A program made the translations under genes and the position numbers. Source: Sphaeroforma arctica JP610 (Eukaryota; Opisthokonta; Ichthyosporea; Ichthyophonida). Taken from it: 42,525 bases of DNA. This document shows positions 1 through 11,343 of the stretch, piece after piece. The stretch's first letter is position 1. Each line of letters starts with the position of its first letter. Below the pieces are notes generated by a model. That model had not been told where the DNA came from. It ran no database searches and saw only the letters and a program-made list of their open reading frames with translations. The stretch is taken from assembly GCF_001186125.1 (NCBI RefSeq), contig NW_014040220.1, forward strand, positions 21,824 to 64,348. Reading direction: 5' to 3'.

Positions 1-840
1 GTTATAGTTATATATATATATACTATTTAATATAGTTATGTATTTGTATGTATGTTTGTATGTGTATGTATACCTGTCTATTCCTATATTTATATCTATA
101 TTTTTGTATCTATATCTATTTTTACACCACTGCATCAGTGTCATGCTATATACATAACTACCATCCACTGAAGTATGTATTTAATTTGCCTGAACGTGTA
201 CAAACGTTTCACAGGTGCTGGTTTCTTTTTCCGTACATATGGAACAGGATGCATATAAACGTGTACAAATAGATGCTTCAAATGTGTACTATTCCTGGAA
301 AGAACCTGCACAAATGTACATACCCTGCTTATTACTGTGCTGTACACATGTGATTTGGAACAGCATACACTTATTTATTTGATGTTTCTTACAATGTCTA
401 CTCAAATTGTGTATATAAATATATATATATATACATTATATTCGTGTGTGTGTGCGTGCATAATTTTACACGCGTGTTGAATCTACATAGATATTTATAG
501 ATATTGACAAGTTAGCTTCAACGTGGGCTTATTATATATATGTGTGTGTGTGTATCTATATATTTATATATATAGGTATATATGTATATATGTTATATGT
601 ATATATGTATGTATATATATGTGTGTGTATATATATATGTGTATATGTATGTATACATATATATATGTGTGTGTGTGTGTATCTATATATATATATATAT
701 ATGCTATATGTATATATGTATGTGTATATATATATATGTGTGTGTATGTATGTATGTGCGTGTGTATATCTGAAGTGCATGCATCGACACATGTACATAC
801 TGAACTGTAGCGTCCGCCTGCAGTGACTATATATCACTTA
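1..840. repeat. TA/TG-rich microsatellite region
   Basis: This is low-complexity DNA dominated by (TA)n, (TG)n and TATG runs, densest at about 415-445 and 525-770. Long open frames here translate to Tyr/Ile/Cys/Val repeats, which is the signature of a microsatellite and not of a protein. It probably belongs to an intron of the peptidase gene whose next exon starts at 1312. No exon was recognised before 1312. Confidence 0.85.
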
Positions 841-889
841 TATATCACTGCCGCACCTACAACTTAAAACATGCAGTAGTCCACCCTCT

Positions 890-1285
890 CATAACAAAAG
901 TATCTGAATCACACCTTCTTTTCAATATCCTAGACCCCTATGTCTTCTACATACAATCCACCTTCGCATGACAAAGGTATCTGAATCACACCTTCCTTTC
1001 AATATCCTAGACCCCTATACCTTCTACATACAGTCCACCTCCTCATAATAAAGGTATCTGAATCACACCTTCCTTTCAATATCCTAGACCCCTATGCCTT
1101 CTACATACAATCCACCTTCTCATAACAAAGGTATCTGAATCACACCTTCCTTTCAATATCCTAGACCCCTATACCTTCTACATACAGTTCACCTCCTCAT
1201 AATAAAGGTATCTGAATCACACCTTCCTTTCAATATCCTAGACCCCTATGCCTTCTACATACAATCCACCTTCCTTTCAATATTT
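890..1285. repeat. 77-bp tandem repeat with alternating subtypes
   Basis: Five units start at 900, 977, 1054, 1131 and 1208, each exactly 77 bp apart, followed by a partial unit. Neighbouring units alternate between two versions that differ at linked sites (CAATCCACCTTCTCATAAC versus CAGTCCACCTCCTCATAAT). The true repeat is therefore close to a 154-bp dimer. The array lies in the intron just upstream of the exon at 1312 and ends about 30 bp before its acceptor. Confidence 0.9.
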
Positions 1286-1311
1286 AAACTACGTACTCTC
1301 CATCGTCACAG

Positions 1312-4300
1312 CGTGAGCTGGTTGCTGAACTGGAGAAGCTCGGTGGCAGTGCCTTCTGCCAAGGCTCGAGAGACTGCATGGTGTACTACATGTGTGTGTT
1401 CAACAAGGACGTGGATCGGGCTATGGAATTGTTGGCGGAGAGTGTGTTGAACCCTGCTTTGGCCCAGGTGTGTATGTGGACGGTATAGGCTGTGTGAGTT
1501 TAGGGGGGTTGATACATGCGTGCATATGTATATGTGTGTTTTATTTTAATTGGGTTGATTGCTGAGTCGTATGCCAATGTCTTTTCCGATATACTTTTAT
1601 GATTCGAACTTTACGCACAAGTATGTGTTTGCCTTGCCCTTGAAGCATAGCTGCATACGTACCTGCTCGCATCAGCGTATGTATGTGAGTGGCAAGAGAT
1701 AGCTACCTACTAGGTATGTTGTGTATATGAGTGGCAAGAGATAGCTACCTACTGTAGGTATGTTGTGTATGTGAGTGGCAAGAGATAGCTATCTACTGTA
1801 GGTATGTTGTGTATATGAGTGGCAAGAGATAGCTACCTACTGTAGGTATGTTGTGTATGTGAGTGGCAAGAGATAGCTACCTACTGTAGGTATGTTGTGT
1901 ATGTGAGTGGCAAGAGATAGCTACCTACTAGGTATGTTGTGTAATGAGTGGCAAGACATAGCTACCTACTGTAGGTATGTTGTGTAATGGTGGCAAGACA
2001 TAGCTACCTACTGTAGGTATGTTGGCGTATGCTTCTATGCACGTCAGTCTATGTGTATGTTTGTGCGTGTAGTTATCAAGACCCACTACACTCAACACAG
2101 CCCAACATTATCTGGGCCTCGTTGTTTAATGATAGGTTTTACTCACCGCAGCTGAAGCTCTGTAGCATTTGTGTATCCATGCCATGTAGCCAATGTCTGT
2201 TTCTAGGCTATATTTGTATGCTCTATTTGAACAACCGAGCCAGACAAACCCTGAACCTTAAACCCTAGAACCCCATCCAGCTTGCTCCTATACCTATCTA
2301 CCATACTCATCCCATAGTCTCCTGACAACCGTCCTACCTTTGCAGAGCGAGATAGAGGAACAGAGACAGCTGGTGCTGTTTGAGAAGGAGGATATGCTGC
2401 AACGGCCCGAAATCGCAGTCACAGAGCTGATGTACGAAGCCGCTTACTCACAGTCAAGTATGGGACAACCACTGATCTGCCCAGACGACACCATCAACGC
2501 AATGACTCCCGAACTACTGCACAAGTACCACAAGCAGGTGTGTGCGCATTACGCAACTGTATATCTATGAATGTATATATATGTGTGTGTGTGTGTGCGA
2601 TAAAAATGTGCCCGTGTTTCAGAAGGTAGAGTGTGGTGTGGGCGACAGTTGAATGCATGGACCTGATTGTTTGGTTGATATGTGCTGTTGGCGTATAGCT
2701 CTGTGCATGCGCTCACTTTTGCATTGATATATACGTATGGATTTTTTCCCACTCGCGTCTATCAACATGCAGACAAATAGACTGGTATCCGTGTTCCCAC
2801 ACTCATGCACATACATTCACTCACTCACTCACTCACTCACACATACCGACTTATGCACATATACACACTCACACACACGCACATACCCTTCCATTCCCAG
2901 TACTACATCGCTCCCAGGATGGTGGTAGCGGCCGCCGGCGTTCCGCACGAGAAACTGCTGTCACTGACCAAGCAGCACTTTGCCAACGTACCCAGTGCAC
3001 CCGCCACACCTCTGCCCGAGTTTGCGCCTCAGACGTACGTAGGCGGGGCTTTGCAGAAGCACAGCGCCGATCTCAAGCACGCAAACGTTATCCTGGCGTA
3101 TGAGGGCCTTCCCTGGGACCATGACGATATATATGCACTGTGTACGCTGCAGATGCTGATGGGTGGGGGTGCCTCGTTCAGTGCGGGTGGGCCGGGCAAG
3201 GGCATGCACTCTAGGCTTATGACCAGGGTGAGGGGTGGTGTGGGTGGGGAGGGTAGGTAGAATAGAGCAGGTTTAGGATTTTAAGGCGAGTTTAGAGTAT
3301 GTGTTGCATGCACTAGGCTTATGACCAGGGTGTGTGGGTGGGGAGGGTAGGTAGAATAGAGCAGGTTTAGGATTTTAAGGCGAGTTTAGAGTATGTGTTG
3401 CATGCACTAGGCTTATGACCAGGGTTTGGGTGGGGAGGGTAGGTAGAATAGAGTAGGGTAGAGTATGTGGTGTTGTATTGTATGCACAGTGGTTGGATAT
3501 AGTACGATTTATGTGTTGTGTTTGGGTATGGAAGAAGTCGCACTATATATAGCGGTTGAGTATAGTTGGAGTTTTGTTGTGGGTGTACAGTTATTGTACC
3601 GGTGTCCGTAGTGTATAGTACAATATGTATGTAGGAATTGCATATAGCATATGCATATGTTTATTCATATTTATTTATATATATATCTATATTATTTATA
3701 TGTAGATGTATATTTATATGTATATGTATGTTGTACGTATTGTCCGTGTACGAGTGTACTCGAGAGTGTGCGTGGGCACTGGATGTGATGATAGCCGACC
3801 AAAGACCCCCCACTGATAAGTACTTAACTAGTCAGTGTAATGGTGTTGTTTGCAAATAAACAGAGTCTTGTGGTTTGCACAGACGCCTTTGATAGCCCCC
3901 CATGTTTTGTGAATTGACCTTGCCGTCGTCCTGCTATAACTAAGGTACTCCTCTCGTGGTGCGTTGTGGTGCGTTGGCTAGTATATTCACGCTGCCGTTA
4001 CATCCGTTCAGCCCAAAGGAAGCTTCATACCAAGAATGGGCGCCAGTTGGTATAACTATCCTGACCTTCCCATCGCCACCACACTATGTTGCTCACATCC
4101 CGTCCCACTATTGACCGTGCAGGTGCTAAACCGGTACTACTGGATTGAGAGCTGTATGGCGCAACTCACCAGCCACAAGGACACAGGCTTGTTCTACATG
4201 CACGGCACCTGCGACGACGAGAATGTGCACAACCTCATGCGGGTAAGCAACAACATGGCTTATGTGACATGTAACGTTATACATGGCAGCAGCAGACTAT

Positions 4301-6337
4301 GCAGTGCTGAGCCACGCCCACTGTTGTATAGGGGCACGCGTAGCCATAGCCGTATCATGCAGAGTGTTGTATTGATTTGATAACAGAGTGTGTTGTATTA
4401 ATAACAAAGTGTGTTGTATTGACTTAATAACAAAGTGTGTTGTATAAATAACACAGTGTTGTATTGGGTTATGACCAGAGCGTGTCTTGTGACCATTGTG
4501 CCTGGGCAAAGCATCTAGTCGCTTGTCCGTTGGTAGTTACACGCATCTGCAGGTACCGCTGGTGTTGACTACATCCCATGGGCATAATGAATGTGATGTC
4601 CAGTAGCCGTAGTAAGCTCTCACTAGTGTGTACTTAGTACCATACAGATTGGTTGTGTGTCAGTGTGTGTGTCAGAATTTACCTACTGAAGTATACTCCA
4701 GCGCCCATTTCTCACATCACTTGTGCCTGTTTGCCCGTGACAGTCCGAACTTCCGTGTCTCTCACATAGGTGTTGTACTCTGGCGTTTGTGGAGCGATTG
4801 TTCCGTGTGCTCGTATTTAACTACTATATAAATGTGTCTGTGTCTGTTTTTGTGTGCGTGTATGCGTTGTGTATGTATATATATGTCTATCTATATATAC
4901 ATATATTTATACTATTGACACGTGTCTGTGCTTATTTCTGTAGGTGATGGAAGAAGAGTTCGAAGGCATGGCCAGCGCTGTCACAGATACCGAACTGTCG
5001 CGTGCGCAGAATCAGCTGAAGTCGCATCTGCTCATGAATTTAGAGTCGAGGTAAGTTATTGTCTGGGTACCGTTGTGTGCCTTACACCCTGTCCGTTGGG
5101 TTTGTTGTGCGACTTGTTCTATTCATACATCTTGATCGTCTTAGTGTTTAGAAACCCTGAAACCCTATACCCTTGATCGTCTTGTGACCCTGGCCAATAA
5201 AGGCGTTAGGCTTTGTATTAGGCCAGTATATTACAATTGCGTTTATAATCATGTATGTCCGTGGCTTGCACCTACTCTTTGGACTCATGATATGAGTGTA
5301 CACTCTTGGATAAGTCCTTAATAATCATGTATGTCCGTGGCTTGTACCTACCCTTTGAACTCATGATTTGAGTGTACACACCTGGACAAGTCTCCATTCG
5401 CTGTGTATGCGGCTTGACCTGCTGGATTCGTATGGTCTTTCATACGTGTTGGTTCAATTGCCCAATAGTATGTTAAGTTATAGCCCATTAGTATGTTAAG
5501 TTATAGCCCATTAGTATGTTGAGCTATAGCCCATTCATACGTTAAGTTATAGCTCATTAGTACGTTAAGTTATAGCTCATTAGTACGCTAAGTTTTTTTT
5601 CAGTACGTGATTAGTACTGCACACACCTCCAGGCGCATGGATAGCCTCTCTGCATGCCATAGGTGGCACTTGGTATGCTGCATCGCTCTTGCACGCATAA
5701 ACCTTCTCCTCACTACACCAACTCGGTATTCATTCATTCGCTTGTCCTTGTTTGCCATCGCCGCATTCTCCGCAGAGTGGTCCAATTCGATGACATCAGC
5801 AAACAGATCTTAACCACCGGCAAACGCATCCAGCCGCTGGAGCTCTGCCGGCACATCGATCTGGTAACGAAGGAAGATCTCGGGCGAGTGGTACGTTGTG
5901 TTGCTTTTTGCCGCAGACGTTTGGTGGGATCAAATTGTTTTCTCTATTCAAACGTGTCATGTTTTGTTTGCTAGTGGAAGATAGTGTATACTTAAGCTGT
6001 TGGGAAGCGCACAGTCTCGTTTAAATTTCGTTCTTATCGCACACTGTGGCCAACACCACCGGTATACACAGTACAAAAGACCCGTATATCAATTTACTTT
6101 ACTATACAATAGTATTGATTTATCTAAATCCATATTGATATTGATTCGATATTGATTTTGATCTGTATTATATATATATATATATGTCCAGCTCATGTGT
6201 TGCTTCCATCAAACCAGAATATCTACGTTTATATTTTACCGCTTCAGGCTCGCCGAATGCTAGCAGGAAAGCCCACTTCCGCCATTTATGGTAATCTGGA
6301 CAAGATGAGCCCCAGTGTTGTCGCCCAGACATTTTAG
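1312..6337 (+). CDS. PMPCA: Mitochondrial processing peptidase subunit alpha (3' part, seven exons)
   Basis: This is the non-catalytic, substrate-holding subunit of the matrix peptidase that removes presequences from imported mitochondrial proteins. It works as a heterodimer with the zinc-binding beta subunit. The exons I infer are 1312-1467, 2346-2537, 2901-3227, 4123-4242, 4944-5050, 5776-5890 and 6248-6337. All introns are GT-AG, phases agree across every junction, and the sum is 1107 nt (368 codons plus TAG). The first exon reads RELVAELEKLGGSAF and has the SRD...MVYYM segment of M16 proteins. The third exon ends with GGGASFSAGGPGKGM, the glycine-rich loop that marks the alpha subunit and contacts the presequence. 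LNRYYWIES, DTGLFYMHG and NLESR followed by VVQFDDISKQIL continue the family pattern. The human protein is about 525 aa, so roughly the first third lies left of the window. No break was seen, so the gene looks functional. Confidence 0.95.
1681..2024. repeat. 41-44-bp minisatellite, eight copies, with internal palindrome
   Basis: About eight copies of a unit beginning GAGTGGCAAGAGATAGC lie in the peptidase intron 1468-2345. Most copies hold the inverted repeat TACCTAC-T-GTAGGTA, so each could form a small hairpin. Shorter copies lack three bases inside the palindrome. Confidence 0.9.
2815..2890. repeat. (TCAC)n / (CA)n microsatellite next to a splice acceptor
   Basis: A CACT run and a CA-rich stretch occupy the end of the intron before the exon at 2901. 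They form a pyrimidine/CA-rich acceptor context. Confidence 0.75.
3211..3450. repeat. 94-102-bp tandem duplication that includes the exon end and splice donor
   Basis: The sequence CTAGGCTTATGACCAGG, which is the end of the exon at 2901-3227, starts at 3211 and recurs at 3313 and 3407 in the following intron. Each copy is followed by a similar G-rich stretch (GGTGGGGAGGGTAGGTAGAA). The first copy is the real exon end; the other two are intronic duplicates that bring possible donor sites with them. Confidence 0.9.
4365..4465. repeat. Degenerate 21-26-bp tandem repeat
   Basis: About four imperfect copies of a unit of the type TGTTGTATTGA...AATAACAAAGTG lie in the peptidase intron 4243-4943. 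Confidence 0.7.
5131..5183. repeat. Telomere-like tract between 12-bp direct repeats
   Basis: CTTGATCGTCTT occurs at 5131-5142 and again at 5172-5183. Between the copies lies GAAACCCTGAAACCCTATA, which reads as two units of a TTTCAGGG-type telomere variant on the opposite strand. The direct repeats resemble a duplicated insertion site. Confidence 0.65.
5245..5400. repeat. Two-copy direct duplication, about 78 bp
   Basis: Two adjacent copies begin AATCATGTATGTCCGTGGCTTG and end near GTGTACAC...GGA(T/C)AAGTC, differing at several sites. They sit in the peptidase intron 5051-5775. Confidence 0.8.
5465..5592. repeat. 23-bp tandem repeat, about six copies
   Basis: The unit is of the form AGTATGTTAAGTTATAGCCC plus ATT. 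Copies diverge towards the right, changing CCC to CTC and ATG to ACG. It lies in the same peptidase intron as the preceding duplication. Confidence 0.85.
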
Positions 6338-9300
6338 GATGAACATTCAATACGTTCGGAGAAGTGCAGATGGAGTGCAGATCAATGCGAGACCATGAAA
6401 GTGTGACGGGTGAATGGTTGCCTTATTGGCAGCAGAGGATGGATAGTCCTGTGTACTACTGTAGCTCTCGTTATTAGCCTCTCTCTCGTCTCAGCGTTCG
6501 ACACCTCGTGATCACTACAGCGCCGACACTATTGTGTTGAAGTTCGTTTATATAGCGACTTGAAACGTGGACAATGTAGTACTGAATACAGAATCATGTT
6601 GGTCCTCTCACTGCGGGTGTTAGGAACCATAGCGGTTTTCTCGAGTTGGCGTGGTGTGACCTGCGAGAAAATACGGTTTCCGAACCTGCCACTGAGTGGA
6701 GTATGCTCAGGCTGTTAGCGCTAGAGAGCATGCCTGCATCGTAATCGCATTAAGAGACGGTTGATCGTAGGCGCTGTATATGTCGTGAATTGTACCACAA
6801 AGGAGCACTGTACTACCGCAACATCATTTGGGCTAATATTATTCAGTATGACAGAATGATCACTGGATCTTCCGTATGCGCGACAGCTGGAGCCTTTGTT
6901 GACGCCAAGTTGTCAGGGGAGTGACGAGGTGGGTGCATGACATCGACACGACCAGCACAGGCTACTGCGCTTTGGAGAGCGGCTACTTCAAATTTCTAGT
7001 AAAAAGCTACACCAGAGATCAGGCAATAGTTCTGGGTTGGGCAGTATTCTGTGAATATAAATAGGTTTGTTAATTAGCGCGTTGATTGATCGGCTTGATA
7101 GGTGATTCACGTGTTGTGTTTCTCTGAGGTACTCGGATATGTGTCAGTGCTCTACGGTCTCCTTGTCTTCTCTACGATCGTACGCTGTCGCTTATATTCG
7201 ATTTGGGAACTGCATGGTGCTCTTATGTGACCTAATGTACGTCAATGAGTGTGCTGGCAGGTCGTACGTGTCATACCTACGTATCCTTAAGTTTATGTTT
7301 ACCCTTGCTGTACAGCAAGCTTGGATTGTATGCTAGTTTCAAATCCTATGACCCGCCAGTTGCGCTTCAACCGGCACTTTCAATACTATGATGACTTCTA
7401 CAGTGAAACATAGAAGCTATAGGTAAACTTGCCGCCGATCGCGAACTCAGATACGAGTGCTAGAATAGCACTCCGGCTTTTGTATTTTTTTTTACCCCAT
7501 GATTAAAGAAAGCAATATGAAGATAGATATCGCATCCTTCGAGGTACGCGTATTGGTTAGTCGCGACGGTTGCGGGGATTTCATGACACACCCGTACGAC
7601 CCCAATCCGCAATAATATTCACCTCGATAGCTGTAGATGTCGGATAAAAGGTCAGCATATAGACTCAATATTGCACCCAAAAGTTTTAGGTTGTGCTGAC
7701 TTCACTTGTTGCAGTCGAAGTGTGTGTTCTTCTCAAACGATCTATTGCGATCAGCCCGGGTTATGCCTTTACACAGTTATCTTTTGATGTAGCAATTGTA
7801 TCTTCTTGTGTGTAATACTCTTGTTTCTAGTCTATGTATCGACTATTTACGTCAGTCTGCGACTGATAATGGATTATGTTTGTTTGATTCTGATCTTCAA
7901 TGCTAATCTCTCCTTTTTAAGGCTGTGATCATAGTGGTATGTGTTAATCTTACGTTGGATATGCGTGTGTGAGCGTGTGGTCCCTGTTGTGGGGATGTGA
8001 TGTAACGTATCTTTCGTGACATGTGCTTTATTCATCTGCTATATTCTTGCATGTGTTGTTCCTTGATTTAAGTCATGAGCGTGTTTTGATGAGATGGTTT
8101 GCGTGATTAGAGATGCCTGATTTGTCAGTGATTGATTAGTTCGAACCCGTTGACATTTGCTTTGTTTTGTATGAAGTGGTGAGTTTAAAATATATTTTGT
8201 GTGCTTCTCTGATTTTGGGGAAGACTTCTGAATTCCATTCGATATGATTGCATCAGATGTTTGAACTCTGTTGGTGTGTCTTTATTCTTTTGTATCTATA
8301 TACATATATTCTTGTCTTTGTTCCCTCCTTTTGATGGGTTATGGTTCACCTCTGGAGTTGAGGGACCTTCTTTGTTGTCGGTTGGCGGTGGTGTTTGGAT
8401 ATTCCACCTCTGATATTGAGGAATATGATCCATGTATAATGATTGATGTATGATTTGTTGGCTTTTTACGCGTTTCTAATTTTGTCACTGGTCTAGGCCT
8501 CGTTTGTATGGCATTATTCCACTTGTGTTGTGAAATTATGTCGCTGAATGTTCGGAGCGTGTCTGCACTTCATGTAGTTTTGTGTAGTGTTTGTACTTTT
8601 GTTGCTCATGAGTTGTTTGACTGTATGATTTCCAGATCGCGTGTGGACACCGCCTTCTTCTTTTTGTGGTTTGTGTTATGGAGTCTTATAGACTTCTTTC
8701 TTAACAGTCTGGTAATGTCGTGGTAATCTAACGTAGCAGGACTGCCTACTAGAGGGTAAATAAGAACGTAGATGTTGAATTTGACTATGAGCATTTGTAC
8801 ATGTACTTAGATGTTGCATTTAGACTGCTGAGTGCTGTGTGCACCTTTCCTTGTCTGAAAACCTTAGTTGTTCCTGCGCCCTTAAGCTCAATAAGTGTGA
8901 TGTGTTATCCTTGTTCTAACCGCATTGGATGTCTTCCCTGCTATACGATCTATGCTTCCTACATTTAAATGGGCTGGTTATTATGGATGTTTCTGGAGTT
9001 TAAGATGGTTTTGCTTCCTATAGGAATCACTAGCTGATTGTCGTAGACTATTTTACACTGTGTTATTGACTTTTTAACACCACATAAATTCAGAAAAGAA
9101 GTTATTACAATGAATTACAATGACACATTTGTAAATTTTCACTCCCCAACATTGATATTGTTCTTATAGAAATATGTTTGTGGGGTTGTACACTCGGGAT
9201 TACCTATATACGCTTACCTTAGGGTACGCCTAAACTTCTTTGCCTAGAACACTGAAATAAAACACTTTGTTGGGTACTTACTTGATACAACCATGAAACT

Positions 9301-9800
9301 CTTGTTGGGTACCTGGGTTATCAGGCGTTGGTTTCTGTCAGAGATGTTTCTTTTTCCTTCTTTTACTCTTTTGACTGGTATTCTTTCTGCCTTGCCCTTG
9401 GTCTTCCGTGTCGTTAGAGGATAGCTTCCTCTGACCCGTTGAGTGTCCCTTCTTCTCTTCTTGACCCCGCTCCGTGGCCTAAGCTGTTTCTAGTCCCTTT
9501 TTAAAATATTTTGTACCTTAAATTATCTAAGGCCCTGATGTATAACAAGTTTGTTTTCCTATTATTTGACTTACCGTGGTAAGAATATTGTTAAAAATGT
9601 ATAGTTTGAGAGTAACCGAAAGATACGACCAAAGGAAACAGTAGACCTCTTCTTAAGTGCGAATCTCTCAGCTAAGTAAATTCCTAGGCTGAAGGACTCG
9701 CATTGAGTCTTTATTTGTGTTTAGTATTTTCTACACTCGACTTAATTTTTACTTAAGTGTTTCTCTCACACGCGGGAGCCCCGGTATCATCTATCGGTAT
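6338..9800. other. No recognised gene
   Basis: After the peptidase stop codon I find no exon chain, RNA gene or transposase that I can support. Open frames are short (60-73 codons) and carry no familiar motif. The stretch 7700-9260 is T/G-rich on the plus strand. A possible basic Lys/Arg-rich minus-strand peptide lies at about 9340-9480 but has no recognisable domain. AATAAA-like signals occur near 9256 and could end an undetected transcript. Confidence 0.6.
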
Positions 9801-9807
9801 TTCCGCT

Positions 9808-9890
9808 ATATTTCTGATCGCTCTATCAGAAATATTGGATCCTAAATCCAAAACTCAGAATTTGCTAATCCTGGGTTTTGGGTTTAGGAT
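9808..9890. repeat. Two adjacent hairpins at the edge of a gypsy fragment
   Basis: ATATTTCTGAT (9808-9818) and ATCAGAAATAT (9825-9835) are perfect 11-bp inverted arms with a 6-nt loop. Directly after them, 9839-9858 pairs with 9871-9890 over 20 bp with two mismatches. The second hairpin contains a TTTAGG-like telomere motif. Confidence 0.8.
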
Positions 9891-9919
9891 TGGCTTTTCT
9901 GATAATCTGGTCCCTGGGG

Positions 9920-10930
9920 GCTACACTATCAAATCATAGTCTGGCGAAGTGATACAGACAACTGCCTTTGTGACCGTGGTCCATTGATCAGTGAGGGTAA
10001 ATACGGACCATGTCACGACACCTAATTTCTCTTTCGCCAGCTAGTTTTAACATAGTAGGCTCTGATTTACGAGTTACATCAGTTATCTTACAGAATCTCG
10101 ATGATATACATGAAATTTGCGAGCCCGGAACCAACAACGTTTTATTCATGCCCGTCAACTCGTACATCTAGAATGACACGCGCATCTTGCGGCCTGGCTT
10201 GCTCGATCCTCCCTTGATATATTGCTAGCGTCGCCTCTTCTTCCACATTAAGCATCCGAGCTGTGAAATCAGCAATTTTCTTGTCATTCTCCAAAATCTC
10301 GTCAATCGGTGAATCCGTCCCCTTCATGCCACGTAGACACTGATCATCATCATCGTCATCATCGTCCTTCCGGTCCTGACTTCGCGTGGCCATCGCCTTT
10401 GTAGTCTTGGACGTCTTCAATCGTTTGGCAGACGGCGGCTGGTATCGAACTCTGGTGATGATTGACTCTCATCCCCGCTCGAGCTTTTCGACTTATCTTC
10501 CACCTTAAAATTCCTCTTGTTGATCTTTTTCCGCTTCTGGTATTTATCAAAAGCGGACGCCAACTTTTGTAACGTTCGCATGTATTCGTCGGTGTCCGGA
10601 TCCGAATTTGATTCTACTTCCTCCGATTCCGATTCCAAGGCCACTTGTCATTATGGTGTCCGGCTTTACGGTTCTGGTTCAGGTTCCGGTTGTTTCACCT
10701 CCTACAGTGAGTCCTTCTTCAAGCTTTTCTCACCCTTCTTTTCTTTGGACTTATTAATGACCTCGTCACTGGTCTCCTCCTTTGACTTCCTAACTTCTTG
10801 GACTTTTAAGTACCCTTCTGTCCTTCGGGCGCTTTGGGAGGTAGAGCCACCGCCATTAAAGTTTCGACCTTGTCGTCCGCTGAGGAGTCGGGGGTCAAGG
10901 TGGTTTTGGAACTCGTCACCATAGGTTGGC
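9920..10930 (-). mobile_element. Ty3/gypsy fragment (protease and part of gag)
   Basis: The minus strand carries a segment ending ARVILDVRVDGHE that matches the protease region of the larger gypsy element in this window (ERVILDVRVNGHE at about 36860-36890). Nucleotide similarity between the two continues to about 9920 and stops there. Upstream on the minus strand are acidic and Lys/Glu/Ser-rich stretches of gag type, including a run of eight Asp. No LTR and no reverse transcriptase are attached, so this is a broken fossil of a related but distinct element. It was already diverged, and the copia element begins right at its gag side. Confidence 0.7.
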
Positions 10931-10933
10931 TCT

Positions 10934-11183
10934 TGTCAAGACAAATCCAACACTGTCATAAATATTACGGATGTTACAAATACAATATCAGTTCGGTACC
11001 AAGTATTGTACACAAAGATAAACTGACACCTGCCATAATGTCATAAGAGTTATGACACAGAACAGAAATACTTTGCACTTACGTGCGAACAATATACTTA
11101 TAGATGGCTAAGTGAAGGATATATATAACCCTTACTTTACGATGAAATAAAGAGATACGTTACATGATTCAATAGTTCTAACA
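10934..11183 (+). repeat. Copia 5' LTR
   Basis: It begins TGTCAAGACAAATCCAACAC and ends near TTCTAACA. It contains a TATA-like ATATATATAACCC near 11120 and AATAAA near 11146, as expected for LTR promoter and polyadenylation signals. It aligns to 17372-17590. Confidence 0.85.
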
Positions 11184-11343
11184 GATTATGGGCCTATTAG
11201 CTTACTATTCTTCTTCATCCCCTACACGTATCTGTCTTTACTGTGTCACAACTCTCTTCTCTATTTCGCTGTCAGTTTGACATTGGCTCCGCCGGTCCAT
11301 CTTTCTAGCTTCGAGTTCACATGCAGTCCATCACCACTCCTCC

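Noticed and set aside
523-837. Overlapping open frames of 60-95 codons on both strands
   Set aside because: They encode Tyr/Ile/Val/Cys repeats from (TA)n/(TG)n microsatellite and are not proteins.
4036-4380. 114-codon open frame on the plus strand
   Set aside because: It is the peptidase exon 4123-4242 read through its flanking introns; the exon boundaries and family match explain it.
8271-8453. 60-codon frame with LELRDLLCCRLAVVFGY
   Set aside because: Considered as a LINE or host exon, but no reverse transcriptase motif or splice context was found.
10517-10924. 135-codon Ser/Phe-rich plus-strand frame
   Set aside because: It is the reverse of the Glu/Lys/Ser-rich gag sequence of the minus-strand gypsy fragment.
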